Of a stretch of 64,000 nucleotides of DNA, positions 43,743 to 52,961 are shown one piece after another; the first letter of the stretch is position 1; each line of letters begins with the position of its first letter. The notes under the pieces are model-generated. The model saw only the letters and a list, made by a program, of their open reading frames with translations, made no database searches and had not been told where the DNA came from. The DNA is from Geodermatophilus obscurus (GTDB taxonomy: Bacteria > Actinomycetota > Actinomycetes > Mycobacteriales > Geodermatophilaceae), in contig NZ_FOWE01000001.1 of the NCBI RefSeq assembly GCF_900115395.1, forward strand, positions 434,001-498,000, in the 5' to 3' direction. A program made the position numbers and the translations under genes.

Positions 43743-44495
43743 TCACCACGGGATCGTCATACCGTTCCACGAGGTGAAGGTGCCGGTCGGTCCGTCCTGC
43801 CCGAGTCGGGCGACCCGCACCACCTCGCGTGCGGCGTCCTCGACCGAGTCTGTCCCCTGGAAGTTGGTCAGTGCAGTGCTGGCGAATCCCGGCGAGACGA
43901 GGTTGACCCCAATACCGGTCCCCTCCAGTTCGATCATCATGGACAAGGTCACGGCGTTGAGCGCCGTCTTCGACGCGCCATAGATCGGTTCGAAAGCCAA
44001 GTGGAGCGCGAAGGTCGGGTCGGCAACCGTCGTCAGCGAGCCCAAGGCGCTCGTCACGTTCACGATGCGCGCCTCCGACGACCGGCGAAGCAGCGGCAAC
44101 ATGGCCTGGTACATCGCCAGGACGCCGAAGACATTCACCTCCCAGACCGCCCGCAAGTCGTCAAGCGGTGCGGTGCTCGGCTTCGCGAGGGCACGGAATC
44201 CGGCCATGTCGACGTCCGTACGGGTGGTCGAGATGCCGGCGTTGTTGACGAGGAGGTCGAGGCGACCTGCCTCCCTGTCGATCCGCTCGGCGGCCGACGC
44301 GATCGACGCTGCGTCGGTCACGTCGAGGCGAAGCGCGGTGGCGCCGTTGCCGATGTCGGCAACCGCTTCCTTGCCGCGGGCGAGGTCGCGGGATCCGACG
44401 AACACGGTGACCCCGTCTGCGACCAGCTCCTTCGCGACCTGCTTGCCGATGCCCTGGTTTGCGCCGGTGACCAGAGCGATGCGTTGCGTGGGCAT
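43743..44495 (-). CDS. Short-chain dehydrogenase/reductase (carbonyl reductase type)
   Basis: The protein has 250 residues, the usual length. It has the glycine-rich loop ALVTGANQGIGKQVA, LVNNAGIST and the catalytic YGASKTALNA (Tyr-x-x-x-Lys). The N-terminal GSRDLARG basic residues after the second strand suggest NADPH. The layout resembles carbonyl reductases of the SDR family. ATG at 44495 follows CAGGAGGG. It stands alone between the DedA gene and the decayed SDR/methyltransferase fragment; the substrate is unknown. Confidence 0.8.
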   Translation of the reverse strand: MPTQRIALVTGANQGIGKQVAKELVADGVTVFVGSRDLARGKEAVADIGNGATALRLDVTDAASIASAAERIDREAGRLDLLVNNAGISTTRTDVDMAGFRALAKPSTAPLDDLRAVWEVNVFGVLAMYQAMLPLLRRSSEARIVNVTSALGSLTTVADPTFALHLAFEPIYGASKTALNAVTLSMMIELEGTGIGVNLVSPGFASTALTNFQGTDSVEDAAREVVRVARLGQDGPTGTFTSWNGMTIPW

Positions 44496-44629
44496 GGGAG
44501 CCCTCCTGTTTCAGTCAGAGTTGCAGTGGACGAGCGATTGCGGGACGTGAAACGCCTGGCGCTACGACGAGTGCGCGGAACCTCCGGCAGACCAGGGAGA
44601 ACGCGCGGGACGTGGTATGAGCCGGCTGC

Positions 44630-45104
44630 TCACCGGTCGTCCATGCGGCGAGAGCCGGTGGGCAGGGGCTGCGTCGCGGTGTAGACGGCGGCCGGGGGCA
44701 GGTTCGGCCACACCGTGGGGGACGTGTCGACGCAGCCGAAGAACCGCTGGAGCTCGCGGTGCTGTCGTCGTCTGTCGCTCCGGCGGCGTCATGACTCCGG
44801 CGTTGTTGACCAGGAGGTCGATCGGTCGGCCTTCGGTGAGCAGGGCGCCGGCGAAGGCGGAGAGCGAGTTGAGCGAGGACAGGTCCAGCGAGTGGAGGGT
44901 GATGCTGGCCCGGGGGACCCGTGCCCGGATCTCGGCGACCGCCGCCTCGCCCTTGCCGCGGGTGCGGACCGGGAGGACCAGGTCGGCGCCGGCCGCGACC
45001 AGGCGGCGGGCGAGGACCAGGCCGATGCCGTCGCTGCCTCCGGTGAGCACTGCTCGCCTCCCCGACAGGTCGGTGACGGGAATGTCGATCGTCGTGCGGG
45101 CCAT
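44630..45104 (-). pseudogene. SDR-methyltransferase deletion remnant (paralog of 38399-40102)
   Basis: From the ATG at 45104 the text follows the SDR at 38399 closely ([37 protein letters not shown]) for about 110 codons, then jumps near 44770 into the last 30 codons of the neighbouring methyltransferase in another frame ([11 protein letters not shown]), ending at 44630. So a deletion of about 1.2 kb, removing the SDR second half and most of the methyltransferase, fused the two. Gene order and direction relative to the regulator match the intact locus. Confidence 0.75.
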
Positions 45105-45182
45105 CGCTGAGTTCCTGTCCACGTGGGTGCGCTATCGCGCCGTGGCACCACCGTCCCCCGTCCCGCCGGCGCGAGGCAGGGC

Positions 45183-45225
45183 CTGCCGATCCCCCCATCC
45201 GGGCCGGCGAGAGGGGGATCGACAG
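45183..45225. promoter_or_regulatory. Palindromic operator between regulator and SDR (copy 2)
   Basis: CTGCCGATCCCCC (from 45183) and GGGGGATCGACAG (to 45225) repeat the inverted repeat found at 38278-38320, in reverse orientation, with the same spacing. It is kept although the SDR gene it served is broken. Confidence 0.6.
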
Positions 45226-45307
45226 GCCGTGGCCGTGCCTGGTGCCGCGCCGGTAGACAGAGCTCCGCCGCCCCCGGCTGGCGCACCCCACCCCCAGGAG
45301 GACGCAC

Positions 45308-46195
45308 GTGATCATCAGTCGAGCAGGTCTGGCGGAGTTCCTCAGAGGACGCCGAGAGTCACTACAGCCCGAGGACGTCGGACTCCCCCGCGGGCCACGC
45401 CGCCGGACTGCTGGCCTGCGCCGCGAGGAGGTCGCCGCGCTCTGCCACATGTCGACCGACTACTACTCGCGCCTGGAGCGCGAGCGCGGCCCGCAGCCCT
45501 CGGAGCAGATGATCGCCTCGATCGCGCAGGGGCTGCACCTGGACCTCGATGAGCGCGACCACCTGTTCCGGCTGGCCGGGCACCAACCGCCGCCGCGCGG
45601 GGCGGACAGCGAGCACGTCAGCCCCGGCCTCCTGCGGATCTTCGACCGCCTCGGCGACACCCCCGCCGAGATCGTCACCGAGGTCGGCGACACTCTGCGC
45701 CAGACGGCGCCCGCGATCGCCCTCCATGGCGACGCGACGCGGTACACGGGGCCGGCGCGCAGCCGGGGATACCGCTGGTTCACCGACCCGTCGGAGCGTG
45801 AGCTCCGCCTGCCGGAGGACCACGCGCACATGTCGCGCACGTACGCCGCTGGACTCCGCTCCCTTCTCGCGATGCGGGGGCCAGGGTCGCGGGCGGCCCA
45901 CCTGGCCGAGCTCCTGCTGGCGGAGAGCGAGGAATTCCGCTCCCTGTGGGAGGTCCACGAGGTCGGCATCCACCTCAACGAGGTCAAGCGCTACCAGCAC
46001 CTCGAGGTGGGGCGGCTGGAGCTGAACTGTCAGGCGCTGGTCGATCCGCACCAGGCCCACCGGCTGATGGTCTACACCGCCGTGCCCGGCACCGAGAGCT
46101 ACGAGAAGCTCCAGATGCTCGCGGTGATCGGCACCCAGTCCCTGTCGCTCACCGGCCGAGACGCCGGCGACACGGCTACCGGAGACCGGTCATGA
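45308..46195 (+). CDS. XRE-family regulator of the MmyB type (copy 2)
   Basis: This 295-residue paralog of the regulator at 37310 shares nearly all motifs: the HTH (REEVAALCHMSTDYYSRLER), LLRIFDRLGDTPAEIV, HEVGIHLNEVKRYQHLEVG and HRLMVYTAVPGTESYEKL. By eye more than 80 percent of residues agree. GTG at 45308 has AGGAGG about six bases upstream. It is divergent from the broken SDR copy across the same operator. It could still bind the operator of copy 1 and so cross-regulate; this is inference. Confidence 0.8.
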   Translation: MIISRAGLAEFLRGRRESLQPEDVGLPRGPRRRTAGLRREEVAALCHMSTDYYSRLERERGPQPSEQMIASIAQGLHLDLDERDHLFRLAGHQPPPRGADSEHVSPGLLRIFDRLGDTPAEIVTEVGDTLRQTAPAIALHGDATRYTGPARSRGYRWFTDPSERELRLPEDHAHMSRTYAAGLRSLLAMRGPGSRAAHLAELLLAESEEFRSLWEVHEVGIHLNEVKRYQHLEVGRLELNCQALVDPHQAHRLMVYTAVPGTESYEKLQMLAVIGTQSLSLTGRDAGDTATGDRS

Positions 46196-46320
46196 CCCGG
46201 TTTCTCCACCGTCTCGTGTGCCGGATGGCACGACCCGACTGTGCGCGCCGGCTCTCCTTCGACCCAGGGTGCAACGCTCCTAGGGGAGGTCCCCCCGCCA
46301 GCGTCTGTCGAGAACGCTGA
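46192..46320 (+). CDS. Small ORF coupled to the MmyB-type regulator (copy 2)
   Basis: A 42-residue frame (MTRFLHRLVCRMARPD) starts 3 bp before the end of the regulator gene, mirroring the ORF at 37185-37310; only the first five residues agree between them. Perhaps the truncated start of a former third gene. Confidence 0.25.
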   Translation: MTRFLHRLVCRMARPDCARRLSFDPGCNAPRGGPPASVCRER

Positions 46321-46330
46321 TCATGGGCTC

Positions 46331-47452
46331 ATGCCCTTCGCTGAGGAGCTCATCGGCCAGCAGGTCGCCCACACGCTGGCACGTTCCATCCAAGCCGCGG
46401 CTCCCGGCCGATCGCTGCGCGTGCTGCCGCAGTCCACCGGCGCGCTCGACGGCTTGTCCCTGCGGGCGCGGGCCGACCTGCTGCGCGATGCCCTCCTCGC
46501 GGACGTCCCCGGTGACCATCGCGCCTTGGCGGACGTCGTTCGTGCGGCCCGGGAGGCCGATCCCGCGTTCGGCGGGTGGCTGATCTGGCCGGTCACGAGC
46601 GCGGTCGCCAGCCGTGCTGTCCAGCGGGGCACCGAGGACGCCTTCGTGGATGCGATGGCGCTCCTAGCAGAGCTCACGGGCAGGCTGACCGCCGAGTTCG
46701 CGGTCCGCACGCTTCTCCGCCATGACCTCGACCTGGCACTTGAGAGCGTCCAGAAGTGGACGGACTCTCCCGACGACCACGTGCGGCGACTGGCCAGCGA
46801 GGGCACGCGGCCCTATCTGCCCTGGGCCACGCGTGTCCCCGCGCTCTTCGACCGCACGGGCGTAACCGTGCCGATCCTCGACGCGCTGTACCGGGACAAG
46901 AGCGAGTACGTGCGCCGGTCCGTCGGCAACCATCTGAACGATCTCAGCCGCGACGAACCGGACCTCGTCGTCGACACGGCACGCCGATGGCTCAACACCC
47001 CGGCGCCCACCACGCCCGCGCTCGTGCGACGCGGCCTGAGGACACTCGTCAAACGCGGGCACCCCGAGGCCCTCGGCCTCCTGGGCTTCGCGGCCGCTTC
47101 GGTGGACGTCGACGGCCCGCACGTCCTCGATGACCTTGTCCCATGGGGCGGCAGCGTCCGTTTCCGCGCCGTGCTCCGCAACGTCGGTGCCACGAGCGCG
47201 CGACTCGCCATCGACTACGTCGTCCACCACCGAAAGGCCGATGGGAGGTCGAGCGAGAAGACGTTCAAGCTCGCCATCCGCACCCTGGCTGCAGGGGAGG
47301 AGCTGGAGATCGACAGGGCGCACTCCTTCCGGCAGATCACCACCCGCCGCTACTACCCTGGCGCCCACGCGATCGCCTTGCAGGTCAATGGAATCCTGGC
47401 GGGGCCAGCGCCGTTCGAACTGCTGCCGCCGACGGCGTCAGATCTGCCCTGA
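46331..47452 (+). CDS. DNA alkylation repair protein (HEAT-repeat, AlkC/AlkD-like)
   Basis: This 373-residue protein has a HEAT-like helical solenoid of the DNA alkylation repair family: MPFAEELIGQQVAHTLARS, SVQKWTDSPDDHVRRLASEG, VGNHLNDLSRDEPDLVVDTA and an RRSVGNHLND box typical of AlkC-type proteins. These glycosylases remove alkylated bases without base flipping. The last 100 residues form a beta-rich domain (SVRFRAVLRNVGATSARLAI) seen in some family members. ATG at 46331 is the conserved-looking start; the frame continues upstream without a good site. Confidence 0.75.
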   Translation: MPFAEELIGQQVAHTLARSIQAAAPGRSLRVLPQSTGALDGLSLRARADLLRDALLADVPGDHRALADVVRAAREADPAFGGWLIWPVTSAVASRAVQRGTEDAFVDAMALLAELTGRLTAEFAVRTLLRHDLDLALESVQKWTDSPDDHVRRLASEGTRPYLPWATRVPALFDRTGVTVPILDALYRDKSEYVRRSVGNHLNDLSRDEPDLVVDTARRWLNTPAPTTPALVRRGLRTLVKRGHPEALGLLGFAAASVDVDGPHVLDDLVPWGGSVRFRAVLRNVGATSARLAIDYVVHHRKADGRSSEKTFKLAIRTLAAGEELEIDRAHSFRQITTRRYYPGAHAIALQVNGILAGPAPFELLPPTASDLP

Positions 47453-47668
47453 CCTTCCGTGCTTGCTCGGTGAAAGGACAGCAGCCACGGCCATGGATGG
47501 CACCCAGCGCTATGCCGACGGTCACCATCCTCTGGGCGCCAAACGGGACCGCTTGCGGTCCCGTCAATCTCTCGCCTAAGAAGGAACGACCAGCGGGCCT
47601 TCGGCTACGTCAGCCAGTCGAGCCAGTCGTTCAGTCCTCCAGCGGATGTGCCCATGTCAGAGACAGAT

Positions 47669-47725
47669 GAACCCCCAGCGGCTGCGAAGCCGTGGGGGTT
47701 CATCTGTCGGTGTCCGAGGGGGGAC
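47669..47725. repeat. Hairpin-plus-tail repeat, copy 3
   Basis: The imperfect hairpin around CCCCCAGCGGCT and AGCCGTGGGGG is followed by TCGGTGTCCGAGGGGGGACTT. The last 19 bases (GTGTCCGAGGGGGGACTTG) are the complement of the 3' end of a bacterial tRNA-Leu or similar, which may mean an attachment-site remnant. Otherwise the 525-bp gap to 47977 holds only a 30-bp echo (about 47862-47890) of the promoter sequence seen upstream of the STAND genes. Confidence 0.55.
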
Positions 47726-47977
47726 TTGGGCACCGGGAAGTGGGAGCCGTCCCACCGGCTTCTCCCGCAGGGGGAGTGAGGCGCGGGGTGCGCGGCTTCG
47801 TGGTCATGGTCGGAACGTAGCGCGGCCGTCGGACAAGATCACAGATCGTCGGCGAGTCGGGTCCTATCCCACGACGAGACGCGCGAGTGCACCAACGCCC
47901 AGTGACAATCGGGGGCCGGGATGGCGCCCTTGCGGGACCGTGTACGTCGGGCGAGGCGTCGTCCCCCGGTTGGTGGG

Positions 47978-50900
47978 CTAGGAGCGGGGTTCGTTCTCGG
48001 TTCCCGCGGCCTCCGTGTCGGTACTGATCTCGATCGGGCGGGCCAGGAAGTTCAGCAGCCGATTGACGATGGTGGCGTCCACCGGGTCCAGACCCGGCAG
48101 CAGCGCCGCGGGGTCACGTTCCCCGGCTAGTACCCGGTGGAGCACCCCACCCAGGGCCGCCCAGTCGGAGTTGTCGGCCAGGCCGTCGAGGCCCTCGGTC
48201 ACCTCCTGCCGGGCGGCCTGATCGCCGGCGGTGGCGGCGACGATGGCGGCCAGCCACGGCTCCCACCAGTCGAGGTGGCGCTGGAAGTCGACGGCCTGGT
48301 CGCTGGGCATGGTGCGGGCGGTGTGGATGATTTCGTCGAGGGCGGCCTGCTGCCGGTTGGGGTCCGGCTGCAGCATCATGAGCAGGTCGCCGAGGCGGAC
48401 CCCCTCAACCCTTTCTACGGTGGCCCGGATCTGGTCGATGGTGGTGGGCAGGGCTGCCGCGGTGGTGGGGGCGGTGAGTTCCCGGGCGAGGGTGCGTAGG
48501 TCGTCCTGCAGGCCGCTGGCGCCGGTGAGGTGGTGCAGGAGGGTGACGGCGAGCCGGTGGGCCAGCCAAACACCGGGGGCGGTGCCGGTGCGCTGCCGGT
48601 AGTTGGCCAGATTGTGGTGCCCGATCGCGATGGCGTGGGTGCCGCCGGCGGCGTAGTGGTAGCGCAGGGCTATCTCTGCCAGGCGGACGGCTGCCTCACG
48701 GTGTCCCTGCTTGTCGGCGAGGTCGGCGCGCGCGGAGAGGACGGCGCCGAGCGGCCGGGTGTCACCGGCCTGTTCGAACTGGTTCTGGCAGTGCAGCAGC
48801 AGCCGGTCCGCATCCGGCAACCGGCCTAGTCTCAGCAGCGGCCCGTAGTCGTTGAACGCGGCGTAGGCGAGCTCGTACTCACCGGCGCCGCGGCCCCGCT
48901 TGCTGGCGAGTCGCTCGGCGTTGAGGTCGAGGGCCTCCTGCCAGCGGCTCAGGTCCACGGCGGCCTGGCGGCCGGTGTCGAGGATGGTCTCCCGGACGTT
49001 CCACGGGTGGGCGGTCTCGTTGTCGCCGGGCTGGTCGGGCAGGGTGCGCATGCGCTCGCGCAGCCGCTGCACCTCGTCGAGGACCGGCTGCGGGTCGCTT
49101 GTGAGACTCAGAAGCTGCACCCGCCGGGCGGCGTCGGACAGTTGGCTCCACGGGCCGAGCCCCGCCTGGCGGGTCAGCTCCGCCATCCGGTCGACGACCG
49201 TGAGGGCCTCGGCGTAGCGGCCGCGGAGGAAAAGCAGATTGGCCAGCTCGCCGGCGGCCGCGGACGCCAGCCTGTACCGCCTTCGCTCGGCGGCCTGCGC
49301 GAGGACGGAGCGTAGTCGGCGTTCTCCCTCGGCGGGGTCGATGCGCGCGACGGCCCGGGCAAGCACGCCCTGGCTCTCAAGTCCTTCGTTGGTGCTGGCG
49401 GTGGCCTCGGCGATGGCCTCAAGGTGAGGCAGGGCGGCGGCGACCGCGCCCGGCGACCTCTCTCGCAGCAGGGCCTGCTCGATCAGGATGCTGGCGGCCT
49501 GCCACTCGTGGAGGCGGCGCAGGTAGGGGGCGGCGGCGAGCGCGGCATGCACGACCAACCAACCTGTCTCTTCCTGTTCCTCCTGCTTGAGGGCGGCATC
49601 GAACATTGCGTACCAGTAGGCGGCCAGTTCGGTGTCGACGACGCTGAGCACCTCCGTTGGGGTGTCGGCGCGGACGGTGTCCGCGATGCCGGGATGCAGC
49701 CGGTAGCGCACCGGCCGGTCCGAGGCGACGGGGTCGCCGGCCGGTCTGGGCTCGACCAGCACGGCGCCGACAAGCGGGGTGAGGGTGTCGGGCCAGGGGG
49801 GTGGGTCACCGGGGCGGGCCAGCCGGCGCCACAGCTCGGCCCAGCTGGCGTCGAGCACGATGCTGGTGCGGTCGTCGGGTTCGGCGGCGGCGAGCAGCTG
49901 CAGCAGCAGCCGGGAGGGCTCGGGCAGCGCAGTCGCGGCCGCGCGGGTCCACCCTTGCAGGGCGGGGAGCAGTTGACCAGGTGAGGCCTGGCTGTGCCCG
50001 GTGTCCAGGAACGCGGCCAGTGGGGTGCCGCGGGCGGCGGCGGCGGCCTCGGCGGCGGCCACCCGCTCGGCCAGGATCTCGGGGTCGGTGGCGGCGGCGT
50101 CGGCCAGCTCCAGCAGCTTCGGATGCCCCTGCACCACGGTGAGGGTGCGGGCCAGCAGCGCCCGGTCGGCGGTGATCCGGGGGCTGGTGGTGCGGGTGGC
50201 CGGTTCGGTGTCGTGGGTCAGCGCGCGCAGGTGGGGCAGTTCGCGGGCGAGCAGCAGCGCCTCATCCCTCGACAGCGCGTGCACCGGCAGCACCTCGACC
50301 CGCTCGGGGTTGAGCCCGGCCGGGCGGGTGCGGCTGGTCAGCACCACCCGCGAGGCCCCGGCATGCCCACTCAACGCCGCGATCACCCGGCCGAACCGCG
50401 GATCCAGCCACTGGCCGTCGGTGGTGAGCAGGGTCTCCAGGTTGTCCAGCACGACCAGCAGCCGGACCTGCTTCACCAGTTCGGTGAGGACGGGCAGGTA
50501 GGCGTCGAGCAGGGTGTCGGTGGCGGTGTTGCCGACCAGCTGCACGGTGATGCCGTAACTGGCCAGCTTCGGGTTGAGCCGGGCCTCCAACGTGCTGGCG
50601 AGACTGTTCAGGGCGGTGGGCCACTGGTCGGCCGGTGGCGCGGTCCACCAGGCGGCGCCGGTGAAGCCGGCGGCGGTCTGGTAGGCCAGCTCAAGAGAGG
50701 CGGTGGTCTTGCCGGCTCCTGCCATGCCGTGCAGCAGCACCCCCGTCTGGCCGGAATCGGGCAGCAGCGCCCGCCGGGCCTGGGTGAGGGTGGCGGTGCG
50801 CCCGACGAACCGTTCAGGTTCGTCGGGGAAGCCGGCCAGCGCCAGGCTGATCGGCGCCGCGGTCCCCGGCGGTGGCTGCAGTCTCAGGCCGGTGGCGGGG

Positions 50901-52108
50901 CCGAGCAGCGCTGGGGTGGCCAGCGAGACCGCCGGCGCGCCCAGCGACGGCGGCAAGGTCGCGGCCTGTGGCAGCGCCCGGGCCACCGCCACGTCCACCG
51001 GCTGGTCGCGCTCGAACAGCTGCCGGTAGAAGGCGCCGGTCAAGTCGATGGCGAAATCGTCGACCACCGGATAGCGCATCGCCAGCACCGCACACCCAAG
51101 CCGTTCCACGAGCGCCCGGGCCAGCCCCGGCCAGCCCTCGGCGGGTGCGCCGCCGTTCCCGCCGGCGGGAGCCGCCGGGGCGGTGTCGACCGGCGTGCCG
51201 TCGGCGGGGGAGAGGCCGGCCTCCAGGTCGGCTCGTTTGTCCAGTTCTTCGGCCTGCTCGGCCCGGTCCAGCAGCCGCAGGGTCTCCGCCGCGGTGGCCG
51301 CCCCGGACTCACACGCGGACATCACGACCAGCCGCAGCCGGCGGCGCATCGGCTTGAGCAGCTCAGCCAAAGCGCCCGGGTCGAGCGCGTCCGGGGTGCC
51401 GTCCTCCTGCTCGAGGACCAGCCTTCCGGCGCCACCGTGTCCCGAGACGTGCAGCACGTCCCAGCCGTCGGCATCGTCGACCGCCGCGGCCAGCGCGTCG
51501 CGGGTGACGCCGTACTGCAGCACCCGCAGCTGCACCGCCCGCGGCGACTGCCCCTGCCCCACCTGGCCGATCAGCTGCTGCAGCGCGTGGCGCTCGCGGC
51601 GCAGCCCGAGTGGCGCGCCGCCGGTGGGCAGGCTGAACAACGCCAGCATCCGCAGCGGCTCCCGCGCCTGCGGGGCGGTGCGCGGCCGATTGCGGGTCTC
51701 GGGCAGGTCGAAGACGAACCCCACCTCCTCCCGGCCCAGCACCTGCCTCTGCCAGGCGGCGATCTCCCACGGTCGGTACGGCAGGTACTCCAGCACCTTC
51801 GGCACCGGCATCCGGACGATCATCGGCGCCTCGTCCAGCAGGACCTCCATCACCTCGGGGCCGAGGATGTGGCGGCCGATCCACTCGCCGACCCGGGCGG
51901 TCATCTCCGCCTCCGAGGTGACCCGCCGCTGCGGGTCCGCCTGCCAGCGCAGCCACCGGTACAGGTCGACAAACCCGCCGTACTCGAAGTCACCCTCGGG
52001 CATCGCCACCTGGTGGGAGGCAAGTGGCTCGCCGTCCTCGGTGCGCAGCAGCCACCGCCACCGCGCAGGACCTGCAATCTCGACCGGCTCGAGTACCAAC
52101 GCCGCCAT
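47978..52108 (-). CDS. CHAT-STAND NTPase-TPR protein (array member 1)
   Basis: The protein has 1,376 residues. A 140-residue N-terminal domain (WRWLLRTEDGEPLASHQVAM, YRPWEIAAWQRQVL) leads into a CHAT peptidase (LHVSGHGGAGRL, His about 224; MSACESGAATAA, Cys about 266), then a STAND-type NTPase with P-loop GMAGAGKTTASLEL (about 461-474), Walker B LLVVLDNLETLL, and a sensor RVVLTSRTRPAG. The last 600 residues are helical TPR-like repeats, probably the sensing end. STAND proteins oligomerise on a ligand and fire the attached effector, here a caspase-like peptidase. ATG at 52108 follows GGGGGAGG by a short spacer. Confidence 0.8.
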   Translation of the reverse strand: MAALVLEPVEIAGPARWRWLLRTEDGEPLASHQVAMPEGDFEYGGFVDLYRWLRWQADPQRRVTSEAEMTARVGEWIGRHILGPEVMEVLLDEAPMIVRMPVPKVLEYLPYRPWEIAAWQRQVLGREEVGFVFDLPETRNRPRTAPQAREPLRMLALFSLPTGGAPLGLRRERHALQQLIGQVGQGQSPRAVQLRVLQYGVTRDALAAAVDDADGWDVLHVSGHGGAGRLVLEQEDGTPDALDPGALAELLKPMRRRLRLVVMSACESGAATAAETLRLLDRAEQAEELDKRADLEAGLSPADGTPVDTAPAAPAGGNGGAPAEGWPGLARALVERLGCAVLAMRYPVVDDFAIDLTGAFYRQLFERDQPVDVAVARALPQAATLPPSLGAPAVSLATPALLGPATGLRLQPPPGTAAPISLALAGFPDEPERFVGRTATLTQARRALLPDSGQTGVLLHGMAGAGKTTASLELAYQTAAGFTGAAWWTAPPADQWPTALNSLASTLEARLNPKLASYGITVQLVGNTATDTLLDAYLPVLTELVKQVRLLVVLDNLETLLTTDGQWLDPRFGRVIAALSGHAGASRVVLTSRTRPAGLNPERVEVLPVHALSRDEALLLARELPHLRALTHDTEPATRTTSPRITADRALLARTLTVVQGHPKLLELADAAATDPEILAERVAAAEAAAAARGTPLAAFLDTGHSQASPGQLLPALQGWTRAAATALPEPSRLLLQLLAAAEPDDRTSIVLDASWAELWRRLARPGDPPPWPDTLTPLVGAVLVEPRPAGDPVASDRPVRYRLHPGIADTVRADTPTEVLSVVDTELAAYWYAMFDAALKQEEQEETGWLVVHAALAAAPYLRRLHEWQAASILIEQALLRERSPGAVAAALPHLEAIAEATASTNEGLESQGVLARAVARIDPAEGERRLRSVLAQAAERRRYRLASAAAGELANLLFLRGRYAEALTVVDRMAELTRQAGLGPWSQLSDAARRVQLLSLTSDPQPVLDEVQRLRERMRTLPDQPGDNETAHPWNVRETILDTGRQAAVDLSRWQEALDLNAERLASKRGRGAGEYELAYAAFNDYGPLLRLGRLPDADRLLLHCQNQFEQAGDTRPLGAVLSARADLADKQGHREAAVRLAEIALRYHYAAGGTHAIAIGHHNLANYRQRTGTAPGVWLAHRLAVTLLHHLTGASGLQDDLRTLARELTAPTTAAALPTTIDQIRATVERVEGVRLGDLLMMLQPDPNRQQAALDEIIHTARTMPSDQAVDFQRHLDWWEPWLAAIVAATAGDQAARQEVTEGLDGLADNSDWAALGGVLHRVLAGERDPAALLPGLDPVDATIVNRLLNFLARPIEISTDTEAAGTENEPRS

Positions 52109-52149
52109 CACGACCTCCCCCGGCCGGGGCCGAAGCCCCGCCGTGCCGC

Positions 52150-52190
52150 GGCGACCAGCGCGCCACAACGGCGACCAGCGCCACCACAAC
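52150..52190. repeat. Two 20-bp tandem repeats in the array-member-1 promoter
   Basis: Two copies of GGCGACCAGCGCGCCACAAC-like sequence (second with one insertion) lie 40-80 bp upstream of the start codon. A single degenerate copy occurs in the promoter of array member 4. Possibly a regulator site. Confidence 0.5.
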
Positions 52191-52381
52191 GTAGAAGAGG
52201 CACGGTGCGGCCGAGAAGTACGCACCGTGCGGCCCCGGTGCTGTGTGCGCCGGCGTCGAGCACTGCCGCAGGAGCGCTCCTCATCCCGGCGCAAGTTCGG
52301 TACAAGCGGCGGGGGACCTACGGTTCCCACGACGAGGCGCGTGAGTTCGTTGGCGCCCGGTCGAGGCTGATGGCAGTCCGG

Positions 52382-52918
52382 TTACTGGCCTTGTCCTGTG
52401 CCGGGTGCGGTGAAGCCGAGGACGCTGCGGACGAGGCTGGCGATGGTGCTGTCGCGCATGGCGCGCTTGTGGATGCGCAGCTTCCAGCGGCCGTTGTCGG
52501 CGCGGTTCCAGTCGACCTCGGTCTGCAGCACCGCGATGACCAGGCCGCCGACGAGGAGCATGGTCACCGGCTCGAGGCGCTCTCGGTCACCGGCGAGCTG
52601 GATGGCGCGGGGCAGCAGCCGCGCGGCCTCGGGGTCCGTGGTGATGAGGTAGCTCAGGGCGGTACGGGCTACCGCTGCCTCGGAGGCGGCGAGCTCACCG
52701 TCGGCCGCGAACTCTGCGGGGTCGGCTTCCCGGATCTGGGCGGTGTCGTCGTCGACGATCTCCAGCGGTGTGGGGTCGTCGGCTGTGGTCGCGAACCTGT
52801 CGCGGATGTCCTCGACGGAGTCGCGGCCGCGCAGGGCCTTGACCAGCTCGTCGAGGACGGCGACGACCTGCTCGTCGGGGATGCCGGCGATCTGTTCTTG
52901 GGGGGTGGTGCTGGTCAT
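52382..52918 (-). CDS. Small protein of the CHAT-STAND array, function unknown
   Basis: This 178-residue protein begins MTSTTPQEQIAGIPDEQ. The first 120 residues are acidic and helical; then a hydrophobic segment VTMLLVGGLVIAVLQT of borderline membrane length is followed by a basic stretch (NGRWKLRIHKRAMRDST). It follows the truncated STAND gene by 43 bp with AGGAGG upstream, so it replaces, in position, the TPR part that the other members carry. It could be a signal-receiving or effector subunit supplied in trans; inference only. Confidence 0.55.
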   Translation of the reverse strand: MTSTTPQEQIAGIPDEQVVAVLDELVKALRGRDSVEDIRDRFATTADDPTPLEIVDDDTAQIREADPAEFAADGELAASEAAVARTALSYLITTDPEAARLLPRAIQLAGDRERLEPVTMLLVGGLVIAVLQTEVDWNRADNGRWKLRIHKRAMRDSTIASLVRSVLGFTAPGTGQGQ

Positions 52919-52961
52919 GGGCTCCTCCTTGACGGGTTGGGATGTCGGACAGGGGGCGCGG

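Noticed and set aside
47709-47727. Possible tRNA-Leu gene on the minus strand
   Set aside because: Only the last 19 bases match a tRNA 3' end; acceptor partner, anticodon and D arms are absent.
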